49,073 nt of DNA from a virus. The DNA lies in IMG/VR virus record IMGVR_UViG_3300044922_000436, positions 1 through 49,073 of that record; one strand, given 5' to 3'. The position numbers and the translations under genes were made by a program. Below the pieces are notes generated by a model. It had not been told where the DNA came from. It ran no database searches and was given only the letters and a program-made list of their open reading frames with translations. Shown in pieces: positions 32,301-40,466 of the stretch; within the stretch, counting starts at the first letter, position 1, and every line of letters begins with the position of its first letter.

Positions 32301-32801
32301 AATTACGGCACGCCAATCGGCACTGTCATTACATACGCAGGCAAGACACTGCCTGCTGGATATCTTCTCTGCGACGGTTCAACCTTCGACGGCACGATCT
32401 ACCCAGAGCTTCAGAAGGCTCTTGGCGGCACTGTATTGCCTGACCTTCGCAGCCAATTCATTCGCGGCGCGGCGAACCTCGCAGCGGTCAACTTCACGAA
32501 GCACGGCGCGACAACTGCACGCCCGACAACGCCTTTCACGGGCGTCACCAACCGGACGGGCGCACACTCCCACGGCTTGAGAACGGGCCGTTATGCGAAC
32601 TTCGATGTAGGTGGCGGCGCGCGAGCGATCAACAATCTGAACGGCGTCGACTATGAAGTTTACCTGGGCGATACGTTATCGAATGGCGCTCACGAACACA
32701 CCGTCAGCATAAACTCTGGCGGCGATGCCGAAACTGCGCCCCAACACGTAATACTTGCCTATTTAATTAAAGCTGATGACATCGGAGTTCATGGACTGTG
32801 A
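29328..32801 (+). CDS. Long tail fibre protein with C-terminal collar domain
   Basis: A 1157-residue fibre. GTG 29328 is the start (GGAGGG six bases upstream); an ATG at 29313 is part of the leader hairpin. The N-terminus (FSFKNFAATRPNSPLPGADV then DNEF, and RRADGALHNGIV) is of the virion-attachment type. A long Ala-rich coiled coil follows (about 85-165), then mixed beta regions with one CBM-like module (near residue 880-920). A C-terminal tail-collar domain is visible: PIGTVITYAGKTLPAGYLLC, LPDLRSQFIRGA and two His-rich GAHSH/GAHEH segments. Expected to bind host surface sugars. From about 32.1 kb the base composition turns GC-rich, indicating a swapped tip. Confidence 0.85.
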   Translation: MARLTKLFSFKNFAATRPNSPLPGADVDNEFAEVRKVVNEIDGELKTVRRADGALHNGIVTKDSLEPGLLDQLTTPIQQAVANAKSAGAQGANQAIQEANRALKFAADAESSAQRALAAEQATLANAPGALKDIADAKTAATAAAKDAKDAANDIFNSLSGAVSSADLSAKYAILSEYWAEWMGEANTPGDQTIPPNILAEMKVTGDHWSARWWSNRAANAFGQLTSLYLGVHPDHNAATAASTQLPPAAGSIYYNSTQNKPFLWTGSGWQPFWSPQKAITTTLYYKATAGQTSFDLNISDLYANSFKMDATDPEPLSVHVNGVLLFPTPPAPTPPALPVKGDYTVDPTTSIITMSEPLPINSVVSIDVLTPRDKFAVGSVNFHALLSLDLDPVTKAPGQLDGVKKQFILTRVDGKALAIGGSEELFVSVDGVIQQAGIDYNAAGARMTFTEAPSADAKVWALWMEPGGSAGGKGVNPPSPPEDLHSNRYGWLPGTGGVWDDNRGEMHSVANVAARLALKDPEQLVPGSMVYERDSHDIWVYTPGTTANPALTTSWTMALKGHPTDNILRSLNYDPSKPNSMAWEDNRDIMETVSAEADLYNPAVLPPSHLAVGKLVYVRATGQLWECLVDGAAGTITNTIADWKPLGGAGVTFVGRIGNLPDPAVKTIPDGSLFMVNLDLNGKEYHRLYVFDATATNAAGVVGIFRSCAPRDFLKNLRADPDQGFDAEPGDFQVTLENGHKELKVQDAAAAWQTVYSEDLVKQWIAAGNLFQGTAEDKGHGTVGSIDLDKLPAQSALGITDAGHYYIYVGLAGKVIAPNDIGGGPSNIDGAKLNVGDWILVANTGTSAAPVMKYTHVPGDLLAKSRGDNLYGLNPWAAGAYEAGSLVVYNGDVYKASQAVLTTDVAPGAAVVAPAVNPWAKVNISGGVKTVAADANLPATAANGAVYLVLSSAKAGGKQALYSWDTASNKWQALGGSGVPLDLTGGKKLINYGTPIGTVITYAGKTLPAGYLLCDGSTFDGTIYPELQKALGGTVLPDLRSQFIRGAANLAAVNFTKHGATTARPTTPFTGVTNRTGAHSHGLRTGRYANFDVGGGARAINNLNGVDYEVYLGDTLSNGAHEHTVSINSGGDAETAPQHVILAYLIKADDIGVHGL

Positions 32802-34246
32802 CAAAGCAGCTTGTAGTTCACGACAGCACCACGAACACCCTTGAGGCGTTAGATCCAAACAACGCAACTGCGGTGGCTATTCCTGCGTTTGCCATAGGCA
32901 ATGTGCTACCCGCTGCTGGGCAGGCAGTTGGCGAAGGGTTTTTGGTTTCGCCAACCAAGACAGCATATCTATGGGATGGCGCTAAGTGGGTGCCTATCGT
33001 ACCTGCCGCGCTTATCACCTACCCAACGGACGCCGCGTTGCTGGCTGACAAGGCGCAGCCTCCTGGGTCATACGCCCTCGCCATTTCGACCGGGAATTTG
33101 TATTCGGTTCGCGCTGACGGCGTTTGGCGGCGGGTTGGTGTTCGTGTCTACGCGACCCAGGCCGATATGACCGCTGACACGACGGCAGTCCTTGGCGACA
33201 TGGGTTTCGCCACTGACACGAAGACACATTACACTTACGACGGCGCGGCGTGGGTGCGCCTCGGCGGCCCCATCATCACTCTTGGCGCGACCCTGCCTGC
33301 GACGGGTTTCGCCACTGGCGACTTCTTCTTCGACACCGCCAAGCAGCTTTTGTATGTGCGCACCGCCACGGCATGGGCTTTAGCCAGCGGCAGCGGCGTG
33401 AAGGTGTTTGCTAACACGACCCTCTTTCCGGCAGCGGCGGCGGGTAAGGTGGGCGATACCTACTTCGATGTCGCCAACAAGATGTTGTGGGTCGTTGAGG
33501 CGGACGGCGTGGCGGCGAAGCCCCTGGTCGTCACCAGTGCGGCCGCGGGTAAAAACCGCATCATCATGTCCGACCCTACGGGCAAACTCTTTGAAGGCCG
33601 CTCCTTCCCGATCCCGGTAGCTGCAGACAATGGAAAAGTCCTCGCTGTCGATGCTGCGAACAACTGGACGCTGATCGACCCCGGCCCGAAGACCTACACA
33701 TCGGAAATCGCCAACGGCAACTGGTATCTTGAATGTTCGGGCTTCCACTTCTCCAAGTGGTTCGAGATTTCCGCTGGTTTTTGCTCGGGTCGCGGAAATT
33801 GGGATCCTCTGTTCCACATGGCGATCGACGGAACTGACATAGTGTGGAACACCGCCAGCCTTCTTGGTCACTACAACATGCTCCAATCGGGCCTGTCTGC
33901 TGGGGCGAATTGGGGAAGCGCAACAGTCAATGGTTGGTCGCGCAAGACGCAAGCCCACGGCCAGCAATTCAATAGCGGCCTCCCGATGTCGATTGGCGTT
34001 GTTACGGGGCAGGCCTCGGGTAACATCTATGCCTCCTTCACTTTGCGCGGTCATTGCCGTGGCGGCGACCATTGGGTGCTGGGCTGGCAGGGGAGTTTCA
34101 TTTCCGATGACGGCACGCCAATGTCCATCGTGGGCGATACCTCTTTCGTGAAGGTGGGCGCTGCGACGAAGCTGGCCTTCCTTGCCCGAACGGGGAACAC
34201 TGACCGCGACAGCATTTATGGCCGCATGGTTGCGAGGGGAGAATAG
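32798..34246 (+). CDS. Fibre-associated protein with repeated W-rich modules
   Basis: A 482-residue protein starting at GTG 32798 (GTGA overlap). The N-terminal half repeats a 'display' pattern, for example TAYLWDGAKWVPI, NLYSVRADGVWRRV, THYTYDGAAWVRL and LLYVRTATAWALA, about every 50 residues. The C-terminal part (about 290-482) looks like a separate beta-rich tip domain with His/Trp-rich segments. The DNA is more GC-rich than surrounding fibre genes and continues the composition of the previous gene's 3' end, so both were probably acquired together. Likely a receptor-binding component. Confidence 0.65.
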   Translation: MTKQLVVHDSTTNTLEALDPNNATAVAIPAFAIGNVLPAAGQAVGEGFLVSPTKTAYLWDGAKWVPIVPAALITYPTDAALLADKAQPPGSYALAISTGNLYSVRADGVWRRVGVRVYATQADMTADTTAVLGDMGFATDTKTHYTYDGAAWVRLGGPIITLGATLPATGFATGDFFFDTAKQLLYVRTATAWALASGSGVKVFANTTLFPAAAAGKVGDTYFDVANKMLWVVEADGVAAKPLVVTSAAAGKNRIIMSDPTGKLFEGRSFPIPVAADNGKVLAVDAANNWTLIDPGPKTYTSEIANGNWYLECSGFHFSKWFEISAGFCSGRGNWDPLFHMAIDGTDIVWNTASLLGHYNMLQSGLSAGANWGSATVNGWSRKTQAHGQQFNSGLPMSIGVVTGQASGNIYASFTLRGHCRGGDHWVLGWQGSFISDDGTPMSIVGDTSFVKVGAATKLAFLARTGNTDRDSIYGRMVARGE

Positions 34247-34248
34247 CG

Positions 34249-34503
34249 ATGAGCACGCAAGCGATGGCTTTAGCTAAATGGCTTCCAGACATCGAAAGCC
34301 AAACGCCTAATAACGGCGATGTCGTTCAAGTCTTGGCGGTGCCAGTGAACGAATCACCAACAACGCAATTTACGCCAATGGGCGGCGGCGGGGGTGGAGG
34401 CGCAGCTTTACCTCGCGCAACTGCTGCAGGGCAGTTCATGCTTGCAGGCAATGGGCCAACATTTAATCCCACTTGGGGCGATGGCGACGCAGGAAGATAT
34501 TAA
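34249..34503 (+). CDS. Small Gly-rich fibre-region protein
   Basis: An 84-residue protein with a central seven-Gly run (GGGGGGGAA) and an ending FNPTWGDGDAGRY. It begins two bases after the previous stop. It lies between two fibre-associated genes. Perhaps a linker or a remnant of a larger fibre; no domain recognised. Confidence 0.45.
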   Translation: MSTQAMALAKWLPDIESQTPNNGDVVQVLAVPVNESPTTQFTPMGGGGGGGAALPRATAAGQFMLAGNGPTFNPTWGDGDAGRY

Positions 34504-34516
34504 GGAGAATTAGGTT

Positions 34517-35620
34517 ATGACATCCATAGTCCAAATAAAGAGACGCATTAACGGCACCGCTGGTTCGCCATCAACTACAGGCGCAAAAGAAGGCGAACTC
34601 GCCCTTAACTTCCCAAAAGCTGCTGGCGCAACAGATAAGCCTGAGCTTTGGGCGTATGACGGCGTTGCATACCGCCAGGTGAATCCTGACGTTACTGTAA
34701 ATGTTGGCACGGCTGCACTAACAAGCACTGGCGCGGCTGGTTCATCAACGGGCATTGGCGCTGCGTGGACGGCCCTGACACCAAAGCCAACGGGCTCAAT
34801 TACAATCGCCACGTATGGCGGCACAGCCTATGTGAAAACAGGTGCAGGTGCCGCTGACGGCGATTGGACTGCGCTTGGTTCCGCAACGGCGTTTGCTTCT
34901 GCAGCTGAAATTCATGCAGGCACCGACACAGCGAAGGCTATTAACTCCGCAACGCTGCGCGGCGAGACGCGCAATGCAGCGAACGCAACGCCTGCAAATG
35001 ATGCTGATTATATTCCGCGTCTTGGTTCAAACGGTCGTTTAGCTGATGGATTTATTCCCAAAGCAACTGATGCTGAGGTGCTTGCTGGCACGCTTGATAC
35101 GAACTTCATCACGCCGCAGCATTTGCAGTCGCGTATTACAAATGCTCCGAATGCGACCCCTGCGACTGATGCGCGCAAGCTCGTTATGCTTGATTCAACA
35201 GGTAAGATTGCAGCGGGATTTCTTCCAGCGGGGGCGTTGAACTTTGCTGGCGCGTTTGATCTGACGGTCGCCAAGCCTGCAACGCTTGCGCCAGTTCCTA
35301 AAGCTGGCGATATGTTCACGGTTTCCAAGACAGGAACGATGGAAGCTAGCTGGGCCGCTGTTATGGCGACTCTGACGGCTGGCGCAGCTGTTACGCAAGG
35401 CGACATGCTGATTTGGGACGATGTCGCAAAGAAGTTTCATCACATTGCGAACGTCGTTGATACGAGCGGCTTTGTGTCGAAGGCTGGCACTTCAGTAATG
35501 GCGGCAGATGCGAAGTTGAACTTTGCAACAACGCCTCCAGTTGCTGGCGCGACCATCTTAGATGGCGGTGCAAATCACCCTATCGTCGATAATGTGACGA
35601 TTAATTGCGGCACTTACTAA
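34517..35620 (+). CDS. Tail fibre/structural protein
   Basis: A 367-residue protein with AAGGAGAA before ATG 34517. The N-terminus (IVQIKRRINGTAGSPSTTGA then KEGELALNF) resembles the start of phage fibre proteins that read 'qiKrrt...G.P..l..GELa.N'. The middle has repeated ATP-A/DAD-x-IP segments (NATPANDADYIPRL, NATPATDARKLVML) and LADGFIPKATDAE. Ala/Thr/Gly-rich throughout and without enzyme motifs. A component of the fibre complex, possibly the adaptor to the virion. Confidence 0.65.
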   Translation: MTSIVQIKRRINGTAGSPSTTGAKEGELALNFPKAAGATDKPELWAYDGVAYRQVNPDVTVNVGTAALTSTGAAGSSTGIGAAWTALTPKPTGSITIATYGGTAYVKTGAGAADGDWTALGSATAFASAAEIHAGTDTAKAINSATLRGETRNAANATPANDADYIPRLGSNGRLADGFIPKATDAEVLAGTLDTNFITPQHLQSRITNAPNATPATDARKLVMLDSTGKIAAGFLPAGALNFAGAFDLTVAKPATLAPVPKAGDMFTVSKTGTMEASWAAVMATLTAGAAVTQGDMLIWDDVAKKFHHIANVVDTSGFVSKAGTSVMAADAKLNFATTPPVAGATILDGGANHPIVDNVTINCGTY

Positions 35621-35630
35621 GAATAACTCC

Positions 35631-35642
35631 GCGCATATGCGC
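35631..35642. repeat. 12-bp perfect palindrome GCGCATATGCGC
   Basis: A perfect palindrome in the 39-base gap before the repeat-fibre gene, five bases before its ribosome binding site AGGAGAGAG. Might form a small hairpin affecting translation or be a protein binding site. Confidence 0.6.
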
Positions 35643-35659
35643 AACTAGGAGAGAGTCAT

Positions 35660-37003
35660 ATGACTTCACGGATTCAGTCCCTTCGCAGTTCGACAAAAGG
35701 AGCGCGCCCACCCGCTGGGCGTGCAGTTGGCGAACTCTATACAAATTTCCCCGATAAACAGATTGGCGTTGTTGGCCCAACAGGCAACATCGATTTAGTT
35801 CCTGTCCGTTTCTTCTCAGAAACAGCTGATTATGCGATTGGCGATTTGGTTGCGCGTGGCGGGGATATTTACCGCGCTGCTGTTGCTGTGACAGCTGGCG
35901 CATGGGATGGGACGAAGTGGACGGATATTGTCCATGAGTCTGATAAGCATCATGGCGTTGCGTTATTTGATGCGTCCAAGTCTTATTTGAATGGTGAGCT
36001 AGTCGCCCATAACGGCGATATATGGATGGCGAATAGCGTCGTTGCAGCTGGGGCGTTTAATCCTACTGCATGGACGCTGAAAACATCAGCTGTTGGCGTT
36101 GTTCAATTTGAAGCGACCAAAAACTATCTCAAAGACCAATTAGTTGCTTATCAAGGCAAGATTTATCGCTCTATGGCGGCGTGGACTGCAGCTGGTTGGG
36201 ATGCGACGAAGTGGGAAGACATCAACATCAACCCATTGACGGGCATCCAGCCTTTTGATGCGACGAAGGCATATGCGAAGGATGACCTCGTTAGCAGCGC
36301 TGGCAAGATTTACCATGCCAAGCACGCTGTTACGGCGGGAGCATGGAAGCCTGCTGATTGGCAAGACATTAACATCAATGTCACTGATGTCGTCACAGCT
36401 TTTGATGCGGCAAAGGCATATGTTCAAAATGATTTAGTTGCGACGGGTGGCAAGATTTATTCAGCCAAAGCGGCTGTTCCTGCTGGCGCATTTAACGCAG
36501 CGCAATGGAATGAGATAGGCGCGACAACGCCGCACCCCATCACAGTATTCGATGCGACGAAGGCATATGCTCTTAACGACATCGTGATTAACGCTGGCAA
36601 GCTCTATTCGGCAAAGGCGGCGATTGCTGCTGGCGCATGGGATGCGACGAAGTGGGAAGCATATGCCCGATTAGACACAACTCAATCGTGGACAAAAGCG
36701 CAGCGTGGCGTCCCTGTTGTAACGACGGGCGCGATGGATTTTGCGCTATCGAATAACTGGACGCTTGCATTAACTGGCGCGATGACATTAGCCGCCCCGA
36801 CGAATTTAGTTGCGGGTCAATCTGGCGTGATTGTTATTACGCAAGCAGCGACGGCTGGAACGCTTGCTTATAACGCTGTGTGGAAGTTTGAAGGCGGGAC
36901 GAAGCAAGATGTGACAGCAGCGGCGAACGCTGTTGATGTGTTAGCGTATTATGTTGAAAGCGCAACGAGAATTACGGCAAAATTGATTAAGGGGTCTGCA
37001 TAA
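35660..37003 (+). CDS. Tail fibre with six CBM5/12-like repeats
   Basis: A 447-residue protein starting with the same fibre-type N-terminus (RIQSLRSSTKGARPPAGRAV then GELYTNF). About residues 50-340 are six tandem modules of 40-50 residues with the pattern FDATKAYAKDDLV-x3-GKIY-x-AK-x-AV-x-AGAW-x4-W. This is the carbohydrate-binding module type (family 5/12-like) with conserved Tyr, Gly-Lys-Ile-Tyr, Ala-Gly-Ala-Trp/Phe and final Trp. The C-terminal 100 residues are a beta-type domain (TGAMDFALSNNWTLALTGAM). Strong ribosome binding site AGGAGAGAG. Predicted to bind surface polysaccharide by avidity. Confidence 0.8.
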   Translation: MTSRIQSLRSSTKGARPPAGRAVGELYTNFPDKQIGVVGPTGNIDLVPVRFFSETADYAIGDLVARGGDIYRAAVAVTAGAWDGTKWTDIVHESDKHHGVALFDASKSYLNGELVAHNGDIWMANSVVAAGAFNPTAWTLKTSAVGVVQFEATKNYLKDQLVAYQGKIYRSMAAWTAAGWDATKWEDININPLTGIQPFDATKAYAKDDLVSSAGKIYHAKHAVTAGAWKPADWQDININVTDVVTAFDAAKAYVQNDLVATGGKIYSAKAAVPAGAFNAAQWNEIGATTPHPITVFDATKAYALNDIVINAGKLYSAKAAIAAGAWDATKWEAYARLDTTQSWTKAQRGVPVVTTGAMDFALSNNWTLALTGAMTLAAPTNLVAGQSGVIVITQAATAGTLAYNAVWKFEGGTKQDVTAAANAVDVLAYYVESATRITAKLIKGSA

Positions 37004-39378
37004 TGATAGTCCCCGGTTCAGCTAATCCTTTATTGCTTGCGGGTGGCGCGGCGACTGTATCTGGCGTTAATAGGTCGTTGCGGTTTCGTGGTAGCGCGTC
37101 TGCTTATTTGAGTAGGACGTTTGGAACGCCAACTAATTCTGTTCAATGGACTTATAGCGCGTGGGTAAAGATAAGTAATTCATCAGCAACTCAAATTCTT
37201 ATTGGCTATTATGTTAATGCCTCGACCCCTTTTGAATATTTATATTTTGACCCGCCAGATGGGCGATTAAAATATGTCTGCGCTTCAACTGGAGGTGTAA
37301 ACAATTTAACAAAACAAAGCAGCGCAGTTTATAGAGATTTTTCTTCGTGGTATCATATCACCCTTCAAAAAAATGCAGCGGCTAATTCAAGCGTTAATGC
37401 TGTTAAGATTTATGTCAATGGCGTAGAGATTACTAATTGGGCTGTAAATTCATACACAGCAAATCAAGCATCAATTCCTGATAACATTAACACAGCCAGC
37501 AAAAAAATTACTCTTTTTGGCTTTGATGCTGCGGCGGGCGGCGGCGGTAATCTTGATGGGTATGCAACAGACATTAACTTCATCGACGGCCTAGCATTAG
37601 ACCCTACATCATTCGGCCAATTCAATGCGACTACTGGCGTCTGGGAAGCTAAATCATACACAGGCGCGTATGGGACGAATGGCTTTAAGCTGGATTTCTC
37701 TGACAATACGACAACGACGACGCTGTGTCAGGATAAGTCAGGCAACAACAACCATTGGACGCCTAATCAGATAAGCCTAGCGAATGATGCTACTTATGAC
37801 AGCATGATTGATGTCCCGCCTGTATATGGCTTAACCGCTGATGTGCAGCCGAGGGGGAATTATGCGACATTTAATCCATTATTAGACTGGCACACAAACG
37901 GGAGCAATTTTACACTTTCAAGTGGAAATCTTCATGTCTCAGAACCATCGGCAACTACATATGGTTCTGTTGCATCTACAATCGCTACATCTTCTGGTAA
38001 ATGGTATTGCGAGATAACTGCAACTACAGTAGGCGCTTCTCAATTTACTAATATTGGAATTACATCGACAACATCTACAGCTGGTTATCCTGGGCAAACT
38101 GCTACAAGCTATGGGTACCAAGCGACCGCACGAAAAGTCAATAATGATATTGGTTCCGCATATGGTGCGACTTATACTTCTGGCGACATTATCGGCATTG
38201 CATTTGATGCTGATGCTGGAACATTGACTTTTTATAAAAATGGAACAAGCCAAGGAACGGCATTTACGGGCATACCTTCTGGGTCATATTATTTCGTCGT
38301 AGGCGATTTTGCTACGTCGCAATCAAGCGCATTTAGTGGCAATTTCGGCCAACAGCCCTTTAAGCATACCCCGCCATCCGGTTTCCGCAGCTTATGCTCA
38401 ACCAATCTGCCAGAACCGTCGATTGTTAATGGCGCGGCGCATATGGCTGTTACGCTCGACACAGGCGCGAATATCCTCACAGCGGCGCAAGCTAAAGCGC
38501 CAAAGGAATTAATCTGGATTAAAGACAGGGCGAATGCGAATAATCATCAGCTAATAGATGTTGTTCGCGGCGCTAATGCTGTTCTCCAATCAAATACGAC
38601 TAGCACAGAAACGACTTACTCTGCCCCTGCTGGAAACTCAGTTGCGTGGCAATGGAAAGGCGGCAGTTCGACAATTCCTACAGGCGGGACGATTACGCCG
38701 ACAGGCGCAAGCGTTAATGCCGCTGCGGGGTTTAGTGTTATTGGTTATACGGGCAACGGCGTTGCTGGTGCGACTGTCCCTCACGGATTAGGCGCTGCAC
38801 CAAGTATGTTGATTATAAAGGCAAGAAATTTCGGAGGCGCAACAGACTGGCCTGTTTATCATTCAAATCTAACTTCTGCGGCTTACGCAGTGTTTTTAAA
38901 TACAACAGGCGCGCAAAGTAATGCCGCGCCTTGGTGGAACAGCACATCACCAACGTCATCCGTTTTTTCAATAGGAACGCCGGGGCAAGCAATAAATAAT
39001 TCAGGCACAAACTACGTAGCCTACTGCTGGACGCCTATTGCGGGATATAGTTCCTTTGGAAGCTATACGGCAAATGCAAGCACTGATGGCCCTATGGTTT
39101 TCACTAATTTTAGGCCAAGGTTTATTTTATTGAAAAATACAACAAGAAGTTTGGACTGGATTAGTTATGACAGTTCCAGAGATTTATATAATACTGAAAC
39201 ACAGCAGCTTTATCCAAATCTTAGCGTTGTAGAAGCAGCTGGCGCAAATATAGATTTTTTATCTAATGGATTTAAAATAAGAGCAGGAAGTGGTTTGGGC
39301 ATTAATAACACATCTGGCGATGTTTACATCTACGCCGCCTTCGCGGAGTCTCCGTTTAAATTTGCATTAAGCCGTTAG
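37003..39378 (+). CDS. Large receptor-binding protein with LamG-like, SPRY-like and DUF7483-like regions
   Basis: A 791-residue protein overlapping the previous stop (TAATG). Residues about 20-210 resemble a concanavalin/LamG lectin domain (SVQWTYSAWVKIS, WYHITLQKN, VKIYVNGVEI). About 300-460 resemble a SPRY domain (GKWYCEITATT, FTNIGITS, GDIIGIAFDADAGTLTFYKN). The remainder (KELIWIKDRANANNHQLID, ATVPHGLGAAPSMLIIKAR) matches the DUF7483-type domain often found in aquatic phages. All are surface-recognition folds, so this is a strong candidate for the host-range determinant. Confidence 0.75.
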   Translation: MIVPGSANPLLLAGGAATVSGVNRSLRFRGSASAYLSRTFGTPTNSVQWTYSAWVKISNSSATQILIGYYVNASTPFEYLYFDPPDGRLKYVCASTGGVNNLTKQSSAVYRDFSSWYHITLQKNAAANSSVNAVKIYVNGVEITNWAVNSYTANQASIPDNINTASKKITLFGFDAAAGGGGNLDGYATDINFIDGLALDPTSFGQFNATTGVWEAKSYTGAYGTNGFKLDFSDNTTTTTLCQDKSGNNNHWTPNQISLANDATYDSMIDVPPVYGLTADVQPRGNYATFNPLLDWHTNGSNFTLSSGNLHVSEPSATTYGSVASTIATSSGKWYCEITATTVGASQFTNIGITSTTSTAGYPGQTATSYGYQATARKVNNDIGSAYGATYTSGDIIGIAFDADAGTLTFYKNGTSQGTAFTGIPSGSYYFVVGDFATSQSSAFSGNFGQQPFKHTPPSGFRSLCSTNLPEPSIVNGAAHMAVTLDTGANILTAAQAKAPKELIWIKDRANANNHQLIDVVRGANAVLQSNTTSTETTYSAPAGNSVAWQWKGGSSTIPTGGTITPTGASVNAAAGFSVIGYTGNGVAGATVPHGLGAAPSMLIIKARNFGGATDWPVYHSNLTSAAYAVFLNTTGAQSNAAPWWNSTSPTSSVFSIGTPGQAINNSGTNYVAYCWTPIAGYSSFGSYTANASTDGPMVFTNFRPRFILLKNTTRSLDWISYDSSRDLYNTETQQLYPNLSVVEAAGANIDFLSNGFKIRAGSGLGINNTSGDVYIYAAFAESPFKFALSR

Positions 39379-39386
39379 GTAAATAC

Positions 39387-39896
39387 ATGCCAACAGGTCG
39401 TTTCCATCAAGATATGTCAGGAACAAAAATAGCAATGCTAACATTGCTAGAGAAAACTGACGAAAAAACAAAAAATGGAAGTTATAAATATATTGTTAAA
39501 TGTGATTGTGGCAACGAAAAAACTGTAGCTTATTGTCAAATAATAAGTGGCAAAGCAAAATCATGTGGGTGTTTGCAACTTAGAAAAGGCAAAGATAGTC
39601 CTAATTTTAAGCATGGTCGTAGCGGAACGAAAGAATACGATCTTGAATTACATATGAAGAGAAATTATGGAGTGAATTTTTCCGATTATGATAAAATGCT
39701 TAAAAAGCAAAATGGAGGTTGCGCCATATGCAAATCTCCAGCACCTAATCATCACAAAAAACGCTTAAATATTGATCACTGCCACATTACTGGCAGAGTT
39801 AGAGGGCTTCTCTGTGATGCGTGCAATAGAGCTTTAGGTTTATTTAAAGATAGCCCTGATATAATGTTGAAAGCAATTTCATATGTATCAGAATAA
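39387..39896 (+). CDS. Endonuclease VII-like HNH protein (AT-rich insertion)
   Basis: A 169-residue protein. The N-terminus (about 30-66) has KCDCGNEKTV and SCGCLQLRKGK, a small Cys-rich zinc-binding part. The C-terminal half matches recombination endonuclease VII: YDKMLKKQNGGCAICKSPAP, LNIDHCHITGRVRGLLCDAC, NRALGLFKDS. The gene is conspicuously AT-rich compared with flanking tail genes. Family members may resolve branched DNA or act as homing endonucleases. Position between fibre and fibre-associated genes, away from replication genes, favours the mobile explanation. Confidence 0.8.
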   Translation: MPTGRFHQDMSGTKIAMLTLLEKTDEKTKNGSYKYIVKCDCGNEKTVAYCQIISGKAKSCGCLQLRKGKDSPNFKHGRSGTKEYDLELHMKRNYGVNFSDYDKMLKKQNGGCAICKSPAPNHHKKRLNIDHCHITGRVRGLLCDACNRALGLFKDSPDIMLKAISYVSE

Positions 39897-39932
39897 AACC
39901 CTTTCAAATACTCCCTCGCAAGGTAATCACTC

Positions 39933-40466
39933 ATGTATATTTTAGACGGCAAACCCCTTCGCATAGATGCCCCCTTTCAACACGGCGACATTGTTTATCC
40001 TCCGAATTGGCTGCGCTTATCTAGCGAAGCTGACAAAGCAGCAATTGGCATACATTGGGTTGATGACCAACCCCGTCCAAACGACGCTTTCTACTGGGTG
40101 ACGGATAACAATGACGGCACATTCACAAAGACGCCGAAAGACCTTGCTCAACTCAAAGAGCAATATGTCGAGCAAGCAAAGCAGACAGCGCATAGCCTAT
40201 TGATGGAAAGCGATTGGCTTGTCCTTCGTGAGGTTGAAGAACCCGGCAAGCTCCCTGCCGACATCAAGACATATCGCCACGATGTTCGGGAATATTCTGG
40301 CACAAGAGAAGCTGAAATAAACGCTTGCGCTGATGTGCCAGCATTGGAGGCTCTCGTTAATGCAGAAACATATTGGCCGATGACGCCAAAAGAGCGCGCT
40401 AAGAGAGAAGCAATGCGCGCCCATCATGTGACGGGCAAAGGCGATTTAGGGGTCAAAAGAGTTTGA
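39933..40466 (+). CDS. Putative tail fibre assembly-like protein
   Basis: A 177-residue protein. The N-terminus (FQHGDIVYPPNWLRLSSEAD, AAIGIHWVDD) and the middle (LLMESDWLVLREVEEPGKLP, IKTYRHDVREY) recall proteins that follow fibre genes in many phages and are thought to help fibre folding or carry a short tail-region domain. It lies after the receptor-binding gene, separated by the endonuclease insertion. Its stop overlaps the TTG start of the terminase gene (TTGA). Function by context only. Confidence 0.5.
   Translation: MYILDGKPLRIDAPFQHGDIVYPPNWLRLSSEADKAAIGIHWVDDQPRPNDAFYWVTDNNDGTFTKTPKDLAQLKEQYVEQAKQTAHSLLMESDWLVLREVEEPGKLPADIKTYRHDVREYSGTREAEINACADVPALEALVNAETYWPMTPKERAKREAMRAHHVTGKGDLGVKRV

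Noticed and set aside
29328-39378. Diversity-generating retroelement, because of variable-looking fibre genes in a podovirus-like phage
   Set aside because: No reverse transcriptase gene and no template/variable repeat pair were found.
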